A DNA stretch of 64,000 nt from Thermomonas sp. S9. Its GTDB lineage: Bacteria; Pseudomonadota; Gammaproteobacteria; Xanthomonadales; Xanthomonadaceae. The position numbers were made by a program, and so were the translations under genes. Under the pieces are notes generated by a model that searched no databases, was not told where the DNA came from, and saw only the letters and a program-made list of their open reading frames with translations. Numbering within the stretch: position 1 is the first letter of the stretch; each line of letters opens with the position of its first letter. Positions 46,972 through 56,527 of the stretch are shown here, piece after piece. The stretch is from contig NZ_JAJDFY010000001.1 in NCBI RefSeq assembly GCF_024704365.1, forward strand, positions 1,097,001-1,161,000. Reading direction: 5' to 3'.

Positions 46972-48998
46972 TTAGCCTTTGCGGTTGCAGTCGTGCTCCA
47001 GGAATGCCTCGATCAACCCCAGAGTCTGCAGCTGCTGGCGCGGATACCACGGCATGCTGTGCGGCATATCGGGGACCAGCGCGAATTTTGCCGGAACCTT
47101 GTCCTTCACCGCTTTATAGAAGCCTTCGGCGTGGAAGGCGGGGGTACGCACGTCGCGGTCGCCCACGAACAGCAGCACCGGGATGCTGGCCTTTTCGGTG
47201 TTCTGCATGGGGTCCATGCCCTTCACAGTGCGGCCCTGAAGGATTCGCTGCAGGCGATTCTCGCTCCAGGACCAGCCGAGCTTGGCGAGATCCGTCACCG
47301 GCGCGCCCGCGATGGCGCACTGGAAGGGGCCGTTCGGGCGCACGACCGCCGCGGCGGCGGCGAAGCCGCCATAGGAGTAGCCGAAGATGGCTTCGCGCCT
47401 GGTATCTGCGATGCCCTGCTGGACCAGCCAGGTGGCGCCGTCATCGAGATCGTCCTGCATCTTCTGGCCCCATTCCGCATCCCCCCGCCAGCCACAGCGC
47501 ACGGCCCAGTCCGGTGGAGCCGCGGTATTGCGGGCGCAGCACGGCATAGCCACGCGAGGTCAGGAACGGCACCCAGCCGGAAACGTCCCAGCCCATGTAG
47601 TCACGCGACCAGGGGCCGCCATGCGGATGCACGATGGCGGGCAGTGGCCCCTGCGCTGGGGTCCAGCCGGCAGGCAGGTCAAGGATCGCAGGGATGGTCA
47701 TCCCGTCGCGGGCGCGGTACTCCACCCAGCGCTGTTCACCCACCCATTCCGGCTTGAAAGAGGGGAGCCTGCTGCCGAGGCTGACGATCCGCTTGCGGTC
47801 CAGCAACAGATGATAGGCGGGCGGGTCGCGATGGCTGGAGGTGGTGAACAGCACCTTGCCGAGCCCGTCGTCATAGCCGGTGATCATGACCGACTGGGCC
47901 GGGAAATTTTTCTCCAGCAGGGCCTGGATGGCCTGCATCCTTGGGTCGATATAGGTGACTTCGACCTGCGGGCCATCCACTGCGAAACCGAGAATCCGGC
48001 CGAAATCGCTCGGCTGGCGCCCGAAGATCAGGCGCGAGATCGAGTATTTCGGATGCGCCAGCAGCGGCTCGTCCTCGAACGTGCGGGTGGCGGGGTCGTA
48101 CAGCCATGCCTGCACCTTGTCGGAGAACAGGTCGGTGAGGACGTAGAACTTGCCGCTGCGCTCGTCGCGGCCGACGATGTCCACGGTGTAGCGTTCACTG
48201 AGCTTGCGGGTCAGGTTGGGGTGAACCACGAACTGATTGCTCTCGGGGTCGCGGATCAGCACCTGCTGTTCGTATTCGCCGCCGCCGACCGGTTCCAGCT
48301 GGGTACGCGTCAGCAACTCGCCAGTGCGCGGATCGAACAGGCCGGGCTCGGAGCGGCCGCCACCCTTGAACAGCAGCCTGCTCTCACCGCTGCGCAGGTT
48401 GTAAAGCAGGTAGTTGCTTACCATCGAGCCGGGATCGAGCTGGCGGATGATCACGTTGTCCGGATCCAGCGGAAGCGGATTGACCAGCGATGCCGTGCCC
48501 GCAAGCTCCAGGCAGCGGCGCATGTCCTCGGGCATGTCGATCTTGCTCGACTTCGCCGCGAAGGCCTCGTCGAATTTCTTGTGGCTGCCGTCGGTCAGGT
48601 AGGTCTTGAAGACGAAGGTCTTGGTTGCCCCGGTTCGCTTGCCCTCGCCGCAGCTCACCGAGTTGGCCGGTCCATTCCTGGCGGGCGATCACGAGGATGC
48701 GGTCCGCCTTCAGCGCGCTTGCGGCCACGAACTTCATGCGGTCGCCGGAGGGCGTGATGCGGCTGCCGGCATCGATATGGTCGAGGTCCCAGCTCGCGAG
48801 CGCGGTATCCCCGTCTTTGCTGCCGGGGGCGACCACCAGCGTGACCAGGTTCTTGCCATCGGTGCTCATCGAGACCGACTGGATCGCCGGCGTCCGGGCC
48901 AGCACCTCGGCCGGGATGGGTTGCCCGGCGGTCGCGGCCAGGCTCGAGAAGGCAAAGCATGCCGCCAGCAACCGAATGTGGACACGTGAGTGCATCAT
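46972..48998 (-). pseudogene. Secreted S9-family (prolyl oligopeptidase-like) peptidase, frameshifted
   Basis: The protein has a signal peptide (about 1-24, ending SLAATAGQ), a divergent beta-propeller-like N-terminal half and a C-terminal alpha/beta hydrolase. In the latter, IVHPHGGPWSRDY forms the oxyanion region, FGYSYGGFAAA holds the catalytic Ser, VGDRDVRTP the Asp and PDMPHSMPW the His. Two shifts occur: near 48665 and in a run of six C at 47481-47486. Repaired length is about 675 residues. It lies upstream of a TonB receptor gene on the same strand, suggesting that imported peptides are cleaved in the periplasm. Lasso-peptide isopeptidases have a similar fold and neighbourhood, but no lasso genes are seen. 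Confidence 0.88.
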
Positions 48999-49059
48999 GT
49001 CGTTCCCCTGAAGAGTCGTTCCCCGGGGGAATCCTAGCAGCCCGCGCTACCATTCGCGG

Positions 49060-50631
49060 ATGGAAACCCCTCCGCAAATCTATGCGCGAGCAGTGGACGC
49101 GCTCAACCGCGGCGACTGGGCCCGGGCATCTGCGCTGGCAGAATCGCTGTTGCCGAAGATCCCGCCGCACGCCGGTGTTTACTTCGTTGCGGGCGTGGCG
49201 GCACTGCAGATGCAGCGCCTGCGGGAAGGCATCCGCCACCTGCAGCGCGCGGTCCACCACAATCCCGGTCGGCCTGACTATGCCGCGCAGTTCGCGCGCG
49301 GTTTGGCGATGGCCCGTCTGACCCGCGAATCGGTGGTGGCCGCGGATGCTGCGCTGGCGATGGGTCCGCAGGATGCGGCGACGCTGGACACGCTCGCCGT
49401 GGTCTACACCCAGGCCAATGAACATGCCAAGGCCGCGCGGCTGTTCGAGCTCGCGGTGCAGCGGGTGCCGGGCAGGGCGGTCAGTCATTTCAACCTGGCC
49501 ACGTCGCTGATGTTCATCGGCCAGATGGAGCGGGCCGGGCACGAGTACGAGGCATGCATTGCAGCCGACCCGACGTTCTGGAAGGCGCACCTGGCCCTGG
49601 CCCAACTGTGCAAGGCCACCCCGGAGCACAACCACTTGGACCGCCTGCGCGGATTGCTGGAGCGGGCGGATGGTGGCGAGGCGCGGATGTATCTGAATCT
49701 GGCCCTGGCCAAGGAGCTGGAGGATCTCGGCGACTATCCGTGCGCGTTTTCCCATCTGGCGGCCGGCAAGGCCGCAGGCGGCGAGGCGCGAGGCTATTCC
49801 AGTGCACGTGATGCTGCTTTGTTCGATACGCTCCGTGGCCTTTTCCCGGCACCGGGCGATAGTGGCGGTGGTGATCCCGATCCGTCGCCGATTTTCGTGG
49901 TCGGCATGCCGCGTAGCGGCACCACGCTGGTGGACCGCATCCTGTCCAGCCATCCGCAGGTGCACTCGGCGGGCGAACTGCAGAATTTCGGCGTGGTGCT
50001 GAAGCGGCTGTCGGGCAGCCCTACGCCCGAGCTGCTGGATGCCGAAACCCTGCGCCGCGGGGCCGCGGTCGAGCCGCGCAGACTGGGCGAGACCTACGTG
50101 GCGAGCACCCGGCCGGGGACCGCCGTGCGGCCGCGCTTCGTGGACAAGCTGCCGCATAACTTCCTTTATCTCGGCCACATCGCGCGTGCTCTGCCCAATG
50201 CCAGGATCGTCTGCCTGCGACGCAATCCGATGGACACCTGCCTGGGCAACTTCCGCCAGCTGTTCGCGCAGACCAGCCCCTATTACGACTATTCCTTCGA
50301 TCTGCTGGACACGGGCCGCTATTACCTCCAGTTCGATGCGCTGATGCGGCATTGGCAGCAGGTGCTTCCCGGGCGCGTGCTGGAGATGCACTACGAGGCG
50401 CTGGTGGACGACCAGGAAGGCCAGACCCGGCACCTGCTGGCGCACTGCGGGCTGGAGTGGGACCCGGCCTGCCTGCGTTTTGCAGACAATGCCGCGCCGG
50501 TGGCGACCGCCAGCGCGGTGCAGGTGCGCGAACCATTGCACAGGCAGGCGTTGGCGCGCTGGAAACGCTACGGATCGGCGCTGGATGACTTGCGTGCCCT
50601 GCTTGAGGACGGGGGCGTGCATATCGAATGA
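49060..50631 (+). CDS. Tetratricopeptide-repeat sulfotransferase
   Basis: The 523-residue protein has an N-terminal array of TPR helices (residues about 1-240; for example AGVYFVAGVAALQMQRLREG and AVSHFNLATSLMFIGQMERA). A sulfotransferase domain follows, with the 5'-phosphosulfate loop GMPRSGTTLVDR at 282-293 and the 3'-phosphate motif CLRRNPMDTCLGNFRQLF near residue 385. There is no signal peptide, so it should act in the cytoplasm with PAPS as donor. TPR sulfotransferases may sulfate tyrosines, glycans or small molecules; the acceptor is unknown. It is divergent from the S9 peptidase, 61 bp apart, and convergent with the second TonB receptor. Confidence 0.9.
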   Translation: METPPQIYARAVDALNRGDWARASALAESLLPKIPPHAGVYFVAGVAALQMQRLREGIRHLQRAVHHNPGRPDYAAQFARGLAMARLTRESVVAADAALAMGPQDAATLDTLAVVYTQANEHAKAARLFELAVQRVPGRAVSHFNLATSLMFIGQMERAGHEYEACIAADPTFWKAHLALAQLCKATPEHNHLDRLRGLLERADGGEARMYLNLALAKELEDLGDYPCAFSHLAAGKAAGGEARGYSSARDAALFDTLRGLFPAPGDSGGGDPDPSPIFVVGMPRSGTTLVDRILSSHPQVHSAGELQNFGVVLKRLSGSPTPELLDAETLRRGAAVEPRRLGETYVASTRPGTAVRPRFVDKLPHNFLYLGHIARALPNARIVCLRRNPMDTCLGNFRQLFAQTSPYYDYSFDLLDTGRYYLQFDALMRHWQQVLPGRVLEMHYEALVDDQEGQTRHLLAHCGLEWDPACLRFADNAAPVATASAVQVREPLHRQALARWKRYGSALDDLRALLEDGGVHIE

Positions 50632-50691
50632 TCGTCGCGATGCGTGCCTTCACAGGCAGGCATCGTGGCGTTGGCACCAGGGCGCGCGCAA

Positions 50692-50719
50692 AGAAACCCC
50701 GCCATGTGGCGGGGTTTCT
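50692..50719. terminator. Bidirectional terminator between sulfotransferase and second TonB receptor
   Basis: AGAAACCCCGCC and GGCGGGGTTTCT form a perfect 12-bp stem with a four-base loop between two convergent genes. Short T-rich stretches follow the stem on each strand. Confidence 0.7.
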
Positions 50720-50737
50720 CGTTCATCGCACCGGCGA

Positions 50738-53590
50738 TTACTTGGACTTGCCGAAGCTCCATTTGGCTTCCAGGTAGTACGCACGGCCCAGCACATCGAA
50801 GTTGCTGCTGTTGTACGGCGCGCCACTGCTGCCCGGATAGGAATGCACGTCCATGTTCGGCATCCGGTTGGCCAGGTTGTTGACCAGCAGCGACAGCTTC
50901 AGGTCTTCGGTGACGTCGAAGTTGACGCTGGCGTTGAGGGTCGTGTACGAACCGAGGCGACCGGCGCCGGCATACCCGTAGCCAGCCGGGGTCAGGGTGG
51001 CGCGGTAGTTCGGGGTCGGGCCGAGGTAGTTGGCGTACACCGTGGTGGTCCAGCGGCCCAGGTTCCAGCCCGCCGAGGCGCTGGCCTTGTACTTCGGATC
51101 GGTGCTCCAGTACGGGTCGCTCAGCAGGTCGATGGTGGGATCGCCCGGATACTGCTGGAACTCGTGCTTGAGGTTGCGGGTCCAGTTGCCGGACAGGTTC
51201 AGCTCGCCCCAGGCACCCAGGTCCTGGCGGTAGTTGACGCCGAGGGCCACCGCGTTCAGCGACTCGCTGGCGATGTTGACCTTCTTGACATCAATCGACT
51301 GCACGGTGCCGGCGGCACCGCGATGAACCTGGCTCAGCGCAGCCTGGCAGGTGCCGGAGTTGATGTCCAGCGTGCCCAGGCGGCAGTTCGCCTCGTCGCG
51401 CATCAGCTGGTCGACATTCTGCAGCGCCACTTCATCCTTGATGTTCCAGTGGTAGTAGTCGGCGCTGACCGAGAACCTGGCGGTCGGTGCCCACACCACG
51501 CCATAGCTCCACACCTTGGCATTGATCGGCTTCAGATCCGGGTTGCCGGACTGCTGGCCGAAGTACTGGAGATTGGAGTAACGGGCCGGGCACTGGTCCA
51601 CGTTGCCGGCATCGAAGCCGAGCAGGGCGCAGTTGTAGTAGTCGACGGTGGAACTATAGAAGCCACTGACGCCCTGGAACTGGTCGGCCAGGGTCGGCGC
51701 CTTGAACGCGGTGCCGTACTTGCCGCGCACCAGCAGCGACTCGAACGGGCGGTATTCCAGGCCGAGGCTGTAGGTGGGCTTGTCGATGGTGCGGCCGGCG
51801 GCGCGGAAGGCGTCGTAGCGGGCCGAGGCAGCGAGCGTCAGTTTGTCCCACACCGGCAGGCGCATCTCGCCGGTGACGGCATAGCGCGAGCGGCTGCCAT
51901 TACCGCTGACCGCGGTGGTGCCCCAGATCTTGCCGTCCAGCAGCAGCGGGTCGGGGTTGTAGGACCAGCCTTCGGTGCCGGCTTCCACCGCGATCGCTAC
52001 GCCGGCATCACCGCCGGGCAGCGAGAACAGTGCGCCGTTGGTGAACTGGGCGCGCAGCAGATTGTCGTAGGTGCTGCTGCGCGAGACGGTCTTGCCCATG
52101 AAGCTGTAGAAATCCGCCGGCGACATCAGGGTGTAGAACGCCGCGTAGTTCGGGGTGAACACCGGGTATGCGTCGTAGTACGGGTCCAGGCCCAGCTGCG
52201 GGCCCAGCACGTGCTGCTGGAAGTAATCGTTGATCGGATCCGCCAGGCGGGCCAGGCTGATCTCGTCGAGCTTGTAGTGGGTGCGGCTGATGCTGACGTC
52301 GTAATCCCAGTTGGAATTGCCGCCGACGGTGCCGTTCACGCCGACCGTCACCGCGTAGGACGTGCTCTTGTTCTCGTCCATGGTGTTCTTCCAGCCGCCC
52401 ATGTCCTCGGGCGTGAACGCACGCTGCAGGTTCAGGAAGTCATCCAGGTTCGGGTCGTAGTAGTAGCCCCACTTCACGCTGGTGCCCCACCAGACGTAGT
52501 TCGAACCGATGTGGTACTTCACCTTTTCCTGGTTCAGCAGCACGTCGGCATACAGCTGCGCATCGCTGGTCAGGTCGAAGGTGGAGTGCACGTACAGCTG
52601 CGCGCTTTCCTTCTGGTTCTTCAGGGTGCGGTAGCCAGGGGTGTAGAACGAACCGCAGTAGTGGGTGTCGCCGAAGCCTGGGCGGGTCTGCAGGTCCACC
52701 GTGCCGCCGAAGCCGGCCTTCACGTTCGCGCAGTTGTTCGGATCCATGAAGTTGTAGCTGGTGAACGGGCTGTACACCAGCCAGTCGCGGCTGGCCAGCG
52801 GCGCCGCGCCGTTGTAGGCGTTCAGGTTGAACTGCTTGGTCAGGTCGCGCTGGTAGGCCCACACCGGATCCACCTTCTCGACCTGTACGCCCAGCAGGGT
52901 GTTCCAGCGGCCATCCTTGCTGGCGAAGCTGTCGGCGTAGCTCAGACGCCCGCTGCGGCCGCCACCCTCGTCATAACCACCGACGCGGCCGCTGAGCACG
53001 GCGCTATCGATGTTCTTCTTCAGGATGATGTTGACCACACCGGCGATGGCATCGGAACCGTACAGGGAGGACTGCCCACCGGGCAGGATCTCGATGCGGT
53101 CCACCAGGTCCACCGGGATGCCGCTGATGTTGTTGAACACGTCGGTGCCGTTGTACAGCGCCGGGTAGTTGGCCATCGGGCGGCCGTCGATCAGGTACTT
53201 GACGTAGCTCGGCGACAGGCCGAACAGGCTGAGGGTTTCGGCGCCCTGGGTGAACGAGGCCGAGCTCTGGTTGTTCTGCACGCCGCCGGTGGCGAACGAG
53301 CTCTTCTGCAGCACCTCTGCCACGTTGTTGAAGCCGCGGGCCTGGATGTCCTCGGCGGAAATGATGGTGACCGGGACGAAAGTCTCGACCTGGGTCTGCG
53401 GGATCAGCGAGCCGGTGACCACGACCTTGTCCAGGTCCTTGGCCTTGCCTTCGGTCTTGGCAGCAGGCTTCTGGTCCTGGGTGGACTGTGCGTTCTGGTC
53501 CTGGGCCATGGCGGCGGCGGGCAGCAGCAGGGCGGCCAGCGCGAGTGCCAGCGGGCGACGAGGGAGGGTGGAGCGGCGATGAACTGCCAT
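50738..53590 (-). CDS. TonB-dependent outer membrane receptor
   Basis: An intact receptor of 950 residues. The signal peptide (about 1-29) ends PAAAMAQD; a Gln/Lys-rich spacer precedes KVVVTGSLIPQ, a TonB-box-like element. The plug contains PVTIISAEDIQARGFNNVAE, VKYLIDGRPMANYPALYNG and SSLYGSDAIAGVVNIILKK. The barrel closes with FDVLGRAYYLEAKWSF and a short GKSK extension, so the aromatic end is four residues from the terminus. AAGGA lies before the ATG. It shares plug style with the receptor at 43777 but the barrels differ, so the two are paralogues with different ligands. No anti-sigma or sigma factor genes accompany it. Confidence 0.93.
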   Translation of the reverse strand: MAVHRRSTLPRRPLALALAALLLPAAAMAQDQNAQSTQDQKPAAKTEGKAKDLDKVVVTGSLIPQTQVETFVPVTIISAEDIQARGFNNVAEVLQKSSFATGGVQNNQSSASFTQGAETLSLFGLSPSYVKYLIDGRPMANYPALYNGTDVFNNISGIPVDLVDRIEILPGGQSSLYGSDAIAGVVNIILKKNIDSAVLSGRVGGYDEGGGRSGRLSYADSFASKDGRWNTLLGVQVEKVDPVWAYQRDLTKQFNLNAYNGAAPLASRDWLVYSPFTSYNFMDPNNCANVKAGFGGTVDLQTRPGFGDTHYCGSFYTPGYRTLKNQKESAQLYVHSTFDLTSDAQLYADVLLNQEKVKYHIGSNYVWWGTSVKWGYYYDPNLDDFLNLQRAFTPEDMGGWKNTMDENKSTSYAVTVGVNGTVGGNSNWDYDVSISRTHYKLDEISLARLADPINDYFQQHVLGPQLGLDPYYDAYPVFTPNYAAFYTLMSPADFYSFMGKTVSRSSTYDNLLRAQFTNGALFSLPGGDAGVAIAVEAGTEGWSYNPDPLLLDGKIWGTTAVSGNGSRSRYAVTGEMRLPVWDKLTLAASARYDAFRAAGRTIDKPTYSLGLEYRPFESLLVRGKYGTAFKAPTLADQFQGVSGFYSSTVDYYNCALLGFDAGNVDQCPARYSNLQYFGQQSGNPDLKPINAKVWSYGVVWAPTARFSVSADYYHWNIKDEVALQNVDQLMRDEANCRLGTLDINSGTCQAALSQVHRGAAGTVQSIDVKKVNIASESLNAVALGVNYRQDLGAWGELNLSGNWTRNLKHEFQQYPGDPTIDLLSDPYWSTDPKYKASASAGWNLGRWTTTVYANYLGPTPNYRATLTPAGYGYAGAGRLGSYTTLNASVNFDVTEDLKLSLLVNNLANRMPNMDVHSYPGSSGAPYNSSNFDVLGRAYYLEAKWSFGKSK

Positions 53591-53813
53591 GGTGGGAGTC
53601 CTTATTTTTAGGGGAAAGAAAATGCGCCCAGAGTCAAGCGGTTGAGCACGCCCCGATTGTTCCGGGATCGTGAACCCTACATCAATTTAACGAATTTCCC
53701 CCATGACAAAAGGCATGGGCGACTGTTCAGGAATGTCAAGGGCGCACGATATCGGGGCTCTGGGTGCCAACCCGCGCGTAAAATCCGCTGGTGTCCCGCA
53801 GAGCGCTTCGCCC

Positions 53814-54659
53814 ATGCCCCGCCTCCCCGCCCATGCCGTCCAGGGCGAGCTCAAGCCGCTCGCCAATGTCCGCAACATCATCGCCGTCGGCTCCGGCAAG
53901 GGCGGGGTGGGCAAGTCCACGGTGGCGGTCAATCTGGCGCTGGCGCTGGCGGGCGAGGGGCTGCGGGTGGGGGTGCTGGATGCCGACATCTACGGGCCCA
54001 GCGTGCCGCTGATGCTGGGGCTGTCGGGCCGGCCCGAGAGCCCCGACGGCAAGACCATCCTCCCGCCACGCGCGCACGGGGTGCAGGCGGTTTCGATCGG
54101 GCTCTTGGTGGATCAGGACGCGCCGATGATCTGGCGCGGGCCGATGGTGACCCAGGCGCTGACGCAGCTGCTGCAGCAGACGGCCTGGGACGATCTGGAC
54201 GTGCTGGTGGTGGACCTGCCGCCCGGCACCGGCGACATCCAGCTCACCCTGGCGCAGAAGATCCCGGTGGCCGGCGCGGTGATCGTCACCACCCCGCAGG
54301 AGGTGGCCACGCTGGATGCCCGGCGCGCGCTGATGATGTTCCGCAAGGTCGGCATCGCGGTCCTCGGGCTGGTGGAGAACATGGCCATCCACGTGTGCTC
54401 GCAGTGCGGGCATGCCGAGCACGTGTTCGGCGCGGGCGGCGGCGAGCGCATGGCGGCGCAGTACGAGGTGCCGCTGCTGGGCGCGCTGCCGCTGGCGGCG
54501 GCGATCCGCGAGCAGGGCGATGCCGGGGTGCCGATCGTCGCCGCGCAGCCGCAGTCGCAGCCCGCGCAGGCCTACCGCGCGGCGGCGCGGGCGCTGCTGG
54601 AGCAGCTGGCGCAGCGGCCGGTGGTGCGCAGCGGGATCCTGGCTTCGCTGCTGGGCTGA
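53814..54659 (+). CDS. mrp: Iron-sulfur cluster carrier protein Mrp/ApbC
   Basis: Mrp/ApbC is a P-loop ATPase that holds and delivers Fe-S clusters. The ATG at 53814 ([10 protein letters not shown]) gives 281 residues, the usual size. The deviant Walker A is [11 protein letters not shown] (about 26-36), followed by [35 protein letters not shown] and the bridging-cluster motif [13 protein letters not shown] longer in-frame start at 53703 exists but its extra residues do not look like the family. In many gammaproteobacteria mrp is divergent from metG; here the two are about 11 kb apart. Confidence 0.94.
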   Translation: MPRLPAHAVQGELKPLANVRNIIAVGSGKGGVGKSTVAVNLALALAGEGLRVGVLDADIYGPSVPLMLGLSGRPESPDGKTILPPRAHGVQAVSIGLLVDQDAPMIWRGPMVTQALTQLLQQTAWDDLDVLVVDLPPGTGDIQLTLAQKIPVAGAVIVTTPQEVATLDARRALMMFRKVGIAVLGLVENMAIHVCSQCGHAEHVFGAGGGERMAAQYEVPLLGALPLAAAIREQGDAGVPIVAAQPQSQPAQAYRAAARALLEQLAQRPVVRSGILASLLG

Positions 54660-54744
54660 GCGGCCGGGCCGAGGGTCGCGTCTGCCGGCCGGTGCCCCGA
54701 TTGGCTTACACTCGCCGGCCACTCCCGGCATCCGCATTCCCTGC

Positions 54745-55320
54745 ATGAGCATCAAGAGCGACCGCTGGATCCGCCGCATGGCCGAGCAGCACGGCATGAT
54801 CGAGCCGTTCGCGCCCGATCAGGTCAAGACCGCCGCCGACGGCCACCGCATCGTCAGCTACGGCACATCGAGCTACGGCTACGACGTGCGCTGCGCGCGC
54901 GAGTTCAAGGTGTTCACCAACATCAACTCGACCATCGTCGATCCCAAGCACTTCGACCCCAAGAGCTTCGTGGACGTGGTGGACGATGTGTGCATCATTC
55001 CGCCCAATTCCTTCGCGCTGGCGCGCACGGTGGAGTATTTCCGCATCCCGCGCGACGTGCTGGTGGTGTGCCTGGGCAAGAGCACCTATGCCCGCTGCGG
55101 GATCATCGTCAACGTCACCCCGCTGGAGCCGGAGTGGGAAGGGCACGTCACCCTGGAGTTTTCCAACACCACCCCGCTGCCGGCGCGGATCTACGCGGGG
55201 GAGGGGGTGGCGCAGATGCTGTTCTTCCAGGCGGATGCCGACGACGTGTGCCAGACCAGCTACAGGGACCGCGGCGGCAAGTACCAGGGCCAGACCGGCG
55301 TCACCCTGCCGCGCACCTGA
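54745..55320 (+). CDS. dcd: dCTP deaminase
   Basis: Dcd deaminates dCTP to dUTP, the main route to dTTP in many gammaproteobacteria. The 191-residue product has [40 protein letters not shown], the nucleotide-binding [20 protein letters not shown] and the catalytic Glu in [25 protein letters not shown] and the C-terminal [12 protein letters not shown] are also conserved. It follows mrp in the same direction after 85 bp. Confidence 0.96.
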   Translation: MSIKSDRWIRRMAEQHGMIEPFAPDQVKTAADGHRIVSYGTSSYGYDVRCAREFKVFTNINSTIVDPKHFDPKSFVDVVDDVCIIPPNSFALARTVEYFRIPRDVLVVCLGKSTYARCGIIVNVTPLEPEWEGHVTLEFSNTTPLPARIYAGEGVAQMLFFQADADDVCQTSYRDRGGKYQGQTGVTLPRT

Positions 55321-55331
55321 GCGCGCTTGGG

Positions 55332-55752
55332 TCAGCCCTGGCCGGCGCCCAGCGCGGCGCGCAGCGCGGTCACCCGCTGCACCAGCTCTTCCGGCGCGTA
55401 CGGGCGCGCATTCGCCGCCCCCCAGACCGGGCGCGGCCAGGCGATGTCGTCGCGGAAGCGGGCGATCACGTGCACGTGCAGCTGCGGCACCTGGTTGCCG
55501 AGCGCAGCAACATTGAGCTTGTCGGGCTTGAACAGCGCCTTGAGCGCGCGCGCGGCGAGGTCGATCTCCGCGCTCAGGCGCGTGCGCTGGGCCGGGTCGA
55601 GGTCGATGATCTCCACCGCCTCCGGCACCCGTGGCACCAGGATCGCTTCACGGATGGTTGGCATCGTCCATCAGGCGCACCTCGCACAGCGGCAGGTCGA
55701 TGACCGGCGCAGTATCGTCGGCCAGGCGCGGGTCCAGGTGCCAGGTGTTCAT
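55332..55752 (-). pseudogene. HIT domain protein, frameshifted
   Basis: The histidine-triad motif is QLHVHVIARFRDD. The N-terminus begins MNTWHLDPRLADDTAPVIDL, then CEVRLMDDANHP, then a stop appears near 55656; shifting frame by one base continues ILVPRVPEAVEIIDLDPAQR. Repaired, it has about 139 residues. Such proteins hydrolyse nucleoside phosphate conjugates such as ApnA or AMP derivatives. The ATG at 55752 overlaps the stop of the dienelactone hydrolase gene by four bases. Confidence 0.85.
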
Positions 55753-56414
55753 CGCAGGTGCTCCGTGAAAAACGCCAGGGTGCGCTGCCACGCCAGCGCG
55801 GCGGCCTCGGGCTGGTAGGGCGGGTCGGGCGCGCGCGCGAAGGCGTGGTCGGCCTGCGGATACACGAACACCTGCGCCTGCGGCTGCTTGCGCCGGTGCG
55901 CCTCCACCGCCTCGGGCGGGATGTGCGGGTCCAGCGCGCCGAAATGGAACATCAGCGGCGCCCGTGCCGGCGCGTCCAGATACGGTACGTTGCGCGCGCC
56001 GTAGTAGCTCACCGCCGGCAGGCCGAGGCGGGTATTGCCCAGCAGCGCCACCGTGCCGCCCCAGCAGAAGCCCACGATGCCCACGGCCAACCCCTGCGCA
56101 CGCAGCGCCCCGGCGGCGGCCGCGGCGATCGCCACCGCGTCCTCCAGCCCCAGCCGCGCCACCAGCTCGCGGCCGCGGGCGGTGCCTTCGGCGTCATACG
56201 GCAGCACGGTGCCGGGTGCGAGGCGGTCGAAGAACGCCGGGGCCAGCGCCACGAACCCGGCCGCCGCCAGCTGCGCGCACACCGCGCGGATATGGTCGGT
56301 GACCCCGAAGATTTCCTGCACCACCACCACCGCCCCGCGCGACGGGCCCGCGGGCTCTTCGCGCCAGGCCTCGATCGGGCCGGAGGGAGTGGGAAGCGGC
56401 TGCCAGTGACCCAT
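55749..56414 (-). CDS. Dienelactone hydrolase family protein
   Basis: A 221-residue alpha/beta hydrolase with the dienelactone hydrolase triad: Cys117 in GFCWGGT, Asp162 in GALDPHIP and His190 in QADHAFAR, plus Glu34 in QEIFGVTDH. The use of Cys as nucleophile marks the family. True dienelactone substrates are unlikely without an aromatic degradation cluster; a general esterase role is more likely. The ATG at 56414 begins MGHWQPLPTP. It is co-translated with the HIT protein and divergent from rimO. Confidence 0.88.
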   Translation of the reverse strand: MGHWQPLPTPSGPIEAWREEPAGPSRGAVVVVQEIFGVTDHIRAVCAQLAAAGFVALAPAFFDRLAPGTVLPYDAEGTARGRELVARLGLEDAVAIAAAAAGALRAQGLAVGIVGFCWGGTVALLGNTRLGLPAVSYYGARNVPYLDAPARAPLMFHFGALDPHIPPEAVEAHRRKQPQAQVFVYPQADHAFARAPDPPYQPEAAALAWQRTLAFFTEHLR

Positions 56415-56495
56415 CGCGGGTTCCTCGATGTGTATGGATACGGAGAGTGACGCGGTGCGCCGGCGCGCACGGCCAGGCCGGCGTTGCCGGGTGCG

Positions 56496-56501
56496 TATAA
56501 T
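56496..56501 (+). promoter_or_regulatory. Candidate -10 element of the rimO promoter
   Basis: A perfect TATAAT lies 26 bp before the rimO ATG, within an inverted repeat GGTGCG/CGCACC (56490-56509). The -35 position (CCAGGC) is poor. The transcription start would be near 56508. Confidence 0.45.
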
Positions 56502-56527
56502 TTCGCACCTTTTCACGTGGCCGCGGC

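Noticed and set aside
50480-53611. 1043-codon open frame on the plus strand
   Set aside because: It runs opposite the intact TonB receptor gene and has the repetitive Val/Gly/Arg/His-rich composition of an antisense frame.
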